Shown in pieces: positions 48,579-50,086 of a stretch of 50,086 nucleotides of DNA (the stretch's first letter is position 1; each line of letters begins with the position of its first letter). The notes below the pieces were generated by a model that ran no database searches, was not told the DNA's origin, and was given only the letters and a program-made list of their open reading frames with translations. The DNA comes from UMGS1663 sp963621995 (GTDB taxonomy: Bacteria; Bacillota; Clostridia; TANB77; CAG-508), in assembly GCA_963621995.1 (NCBI GenBank), contig CAVFFZ010000008.1, positions 1 to 50,086 on the forward strand. The letters are read 5' to 3'. A program made the translations under genes and the position numbers.

Positions 48579-49784
48579 TTATTTATCTTCTTTTTTAGTT
48601 TTTGTTGTTTCTGCTTTAGCTTCAACTTTTTCGCTTTTTTCAACAACAACTTCTTTTCTGCAAACAATGTTTACTAGTAAAGTACCAATACCAAATGCAT
48701 AAACTAAGAATCCAATGAATCCACCAATAAATGGTATTTTTGTTAATAACCATAATACTAAATTAGATAATAATGTAAATAATACAAATTTAACTTTGCT
48801 ATCTGTTTTTAGTAATTTAGTAAATAGTTTACCAAAGAATATACTTGTAATTGAAGAAGCAACAAGTGAAAATGCTACAAATATGAATGTTGCAGGAAGC
48901 AATAATTTTAATCCAATAACACTAATTGCTAACAATAAAGCGACTATAACAAGAACAACTGGAGTAACAACACCAATTCCTAAACTAGCAAAAGATTTTC
49001 CAACACTCATGTTTCCAACTCTATTAACAAATTTAGGTGCTAACCATAATAAAATTGCTGTTAATACAAAAGTTAGAATTAATGTTTGTATTGCTTCAGA
49101 TACATAACCTAAAATAATACTAGCAACACTAGTTTCTTCAGCATTAGAGGTATTTGCATTGTATTTAACATCTCCTGAAACAGCTCCTTCTGGAATAGTA
49201 ATTTCAGCTGGTGTAGAATACTTTAAATTACCATAAATAATAGAACCAGATTGTTCATTTAAAGTTAATGATTTTGCAGATATGTAAGCATCTCTTCTAA
49301 TTTTTCCACTTAAGTTAATATTAGAACCTGTTACTTTTAAATCCCTATAAATAAAACCATTACTTTCTAAATTGAAATTATTACTAATAGCATATACATC
49401 ATAAACAACACCATTAATTGTAACTTCGTTAGCACAAACAAAAAGGCCACTATATATGTATCCACCTTCAATAGTTACTTTGTCTGCTACAACAAAAAGA
49501 TCTCCACCGATTTCACCAGTAACAGTAACTTCTTTTGCAGCTACAAAAGCGTTTCCATCTACTACTTTGTCAATAGTAACTTCATCTCCTGAAAGATATA
49601 AATCAGTATTAACCCAATTAGCAGTAGAAGAAGTAGTTTCAACTTCTTGAGTATCATCAGTATCAGAAGTAACTTCTACAGAGCTATCAATTAGAGAAGT
49701 ATCATCAGTTGCTAAACATACAGAAGATAGTAGTAACAATACGAATAATACGCTAAGTAAAATTTTTGATTTTTTCTTTAACAT
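48579..49784 (-). CDS. Bactofilin-like (polymer-forming) membrane protein
   Basis: This gene encodes 401 residues. The N-terminus is a signal peptide (KKKSKILLSVLFVLLLLSS). Residues ~25-60 are Thr/Ser/Asp-rich. Residues ~60-210 show repeating short beta units such as GDEVTIDKVVDGNAFVAAKE and GEIGGDLFVVADKVTIEGG, typical of bactofilin-type right-handed beta-helices. Four membrane segments follow (~225-365), and the tail is charged. The beta part would lie outside, which differs from cytoplasmic bactofilins. It may organise the cell surface; the function is unknown. GAAAGGAG lies before the ATG. Confidence 0.85.
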   Translation of the reverse strand: MLKKKSKILLSVLFVLLLLSSVCLATDDTSLIDSSVEVTSDTDDTQEVETTSSTANWVNTDLYLSGDEVTIDKVVDGNAFVAAKEVTVTGEIGGDLFVVADKVTIEGGYIYSGLFVCANEVTINGVVYDVYAISNNFNLESNGFIYRDLKVTGSNINLSGKIRRDAYISAKSLTLNEQSGSIIYGNLKYSTPAEITIPEGAVSGDVKYNANTSNAEETSVASIILGYVSEAIQTLILTFVLTAILLWLAPKFVNRVGNMSVGKSFASLGIGVVTPVVLVIVALLLAISVIGLKLLLPATFIFVAFSLVASSITSIFFGKLFTKLLKTDSKVKFVLFTLLSNLVLWLLTKIPFIGGFIGFLVYAFGIGTLLVNIVCRKEVVVEKSEKVEAKAETTKTKKEDK

Positions 49785-49816
49785 TATAAATTTCTCCTTT
49801 CAAATAATATAAAGTA

Positions 49817-49863
49817 AATATATATCTTTAGTGTCATTTTGTCAAGAAAAAGTGACATTAAAG
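49817..49863 (-). promoter_or_regulatory. Promoter of the bactofilin-like gene with overlapping dyad
   Basis: On the - strand TTGACA (49840-49845), 17 bases, then TATATT (49817-49822). CTTTAGTGTCA (49826-49836) and TGACATTAAAG (49853-49863) form an inverted repeat with one mismatch and a 16-base spacer centred on the -35 box, a plausible operator. Confidence 0.65.
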
Positions 49864-50086
49864 ATATACAAAATATTTATATACAAAAATGTAATAAAAA
49901 AACAATAAAAATGTAATAAATAGCCCAAACTTTTGCGGCAGTATACATATATATATATCGGCAAGCTTATTGGCTTGCCAAAGAAAATAAATAATGATAA
50001 TATTATTAAAATAAGAAGTGTAAATTTTAAAAAGGAAAAGAAAAAACACAGTTAATTTTAAAAGTCTATTAAAGGTACTAAAGACC
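49864..50086. other. Terminal gene-free stretch
   Basis: About 220 bases up to the window end hold no convincing gene. One hairpin is seen: GGCAAGC (49960-49966) and GCTTGCC (49973-49979), with a 6-base loop and no T-run, preceded by a (TA)n stretch. It may belong to a leader or 3' end of a unit beyond the window. Confidence 0.5.

Noticed and set aside
49858..50049. - strand open frame of 63 codons at the window end
   Set aside because: Composition is Phe/Ile/Tyr-rich, no ribosome binding site is seen, and it crosses a hairpin.

Overview
The window looks like a chromosomal segment of a low-GC, spore-forming, monoderm member of the Clostridia, probably an uncultured gut type. The evidence is the very AT-rich sequence, two alpha/beta small acid-soluble spore proteins, a BofA-like protein, the CtsR-McsA-McsB-ClpC stress operon, GatCAB, RNase J, DUF951, a PrkC/PP2C pair, and a type IV pilus locus with no secretin gene. 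No species can be named from sequence alone.

Layout. (1) About 1-4470 is the right-hand part of an integrated element: a tyrosine integrase, a small excisionase-like protein and a helix-turn-helix protein on the + strand, plus divergently transcribed cargo on the - strand. The cargo is a Cys-rich protein, a 57-residue protein under a near-consensus promoter, and a zinc-ribbon protein. The element abuts the 3' end of tRNA-Leu(UAA); its left end lies outside the window. (2) 4970-8400 carries a small XRE regulator with its partner, pyrophosphatase, a membrane TPR protein and UppP. (3) 8670-17830 is a compact type IV pilus locus: a PilM-PilN fusion, PilO, a small membrane protein, a short pilin, a prepilin peptidase, two pilin-like proteins, PilB, PilT and PilC. 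(4) 17890-25550 carries a ROK kinase, RNase J, GltX, DUF951, a strong unassigned structured RNA candidate, EngB and SerS. (5) 25720-34830 carries DUF2508, a BofA-like protein, a DAACS transporter, UvrC, a DUF4116 protein and GatCAB, separated by palindromic intergenic repeats. (6) 35080-42900 carries ribosomal protein S20, the long hibernation factor, two spore proteins, the ctsR operon with a visible CtsR box, and a CDF transporter. (7) 43050-49800 carries rlmN, the PP2C phosphatase, prkC, rsgA and rpe as one run of + strand genes, then a bactofilin-like membrane protein on the - strand.

How the genes fit together. The pilus locus encodes an assembly platform (PilM/N, PilO, PilC), extension and retraction ATPases (PilB, PilT), pilins and a prepilin peptidase. 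GltX and GatCAB together would allow the indirect Gln-tRNA (and Asn-tRNA) route. CtsR, McsA, McsB and ClpC form the protein-arginine phosphorylation and degradation system. PrkC and its phosphatase sit with RsgA, a ribosome-assembly GTPase, as in many Firmicutes.

The most interesting observations are the PilM-PilN fusion together with Glu5-less pilins and a prepilin peptidase lacking its GxGD motif; a promoter- and terminator-bounded multi-hairpin RNA at 23376-23585; a possible sRNA or leader upstream of RNase J; several families of intergenic palindromes, one of which encodes the C-terminus of GatA; and small genes (55-57 residues) with strong ribosome binding sites. No CRISPR array, rRNA or complete prophage is present.
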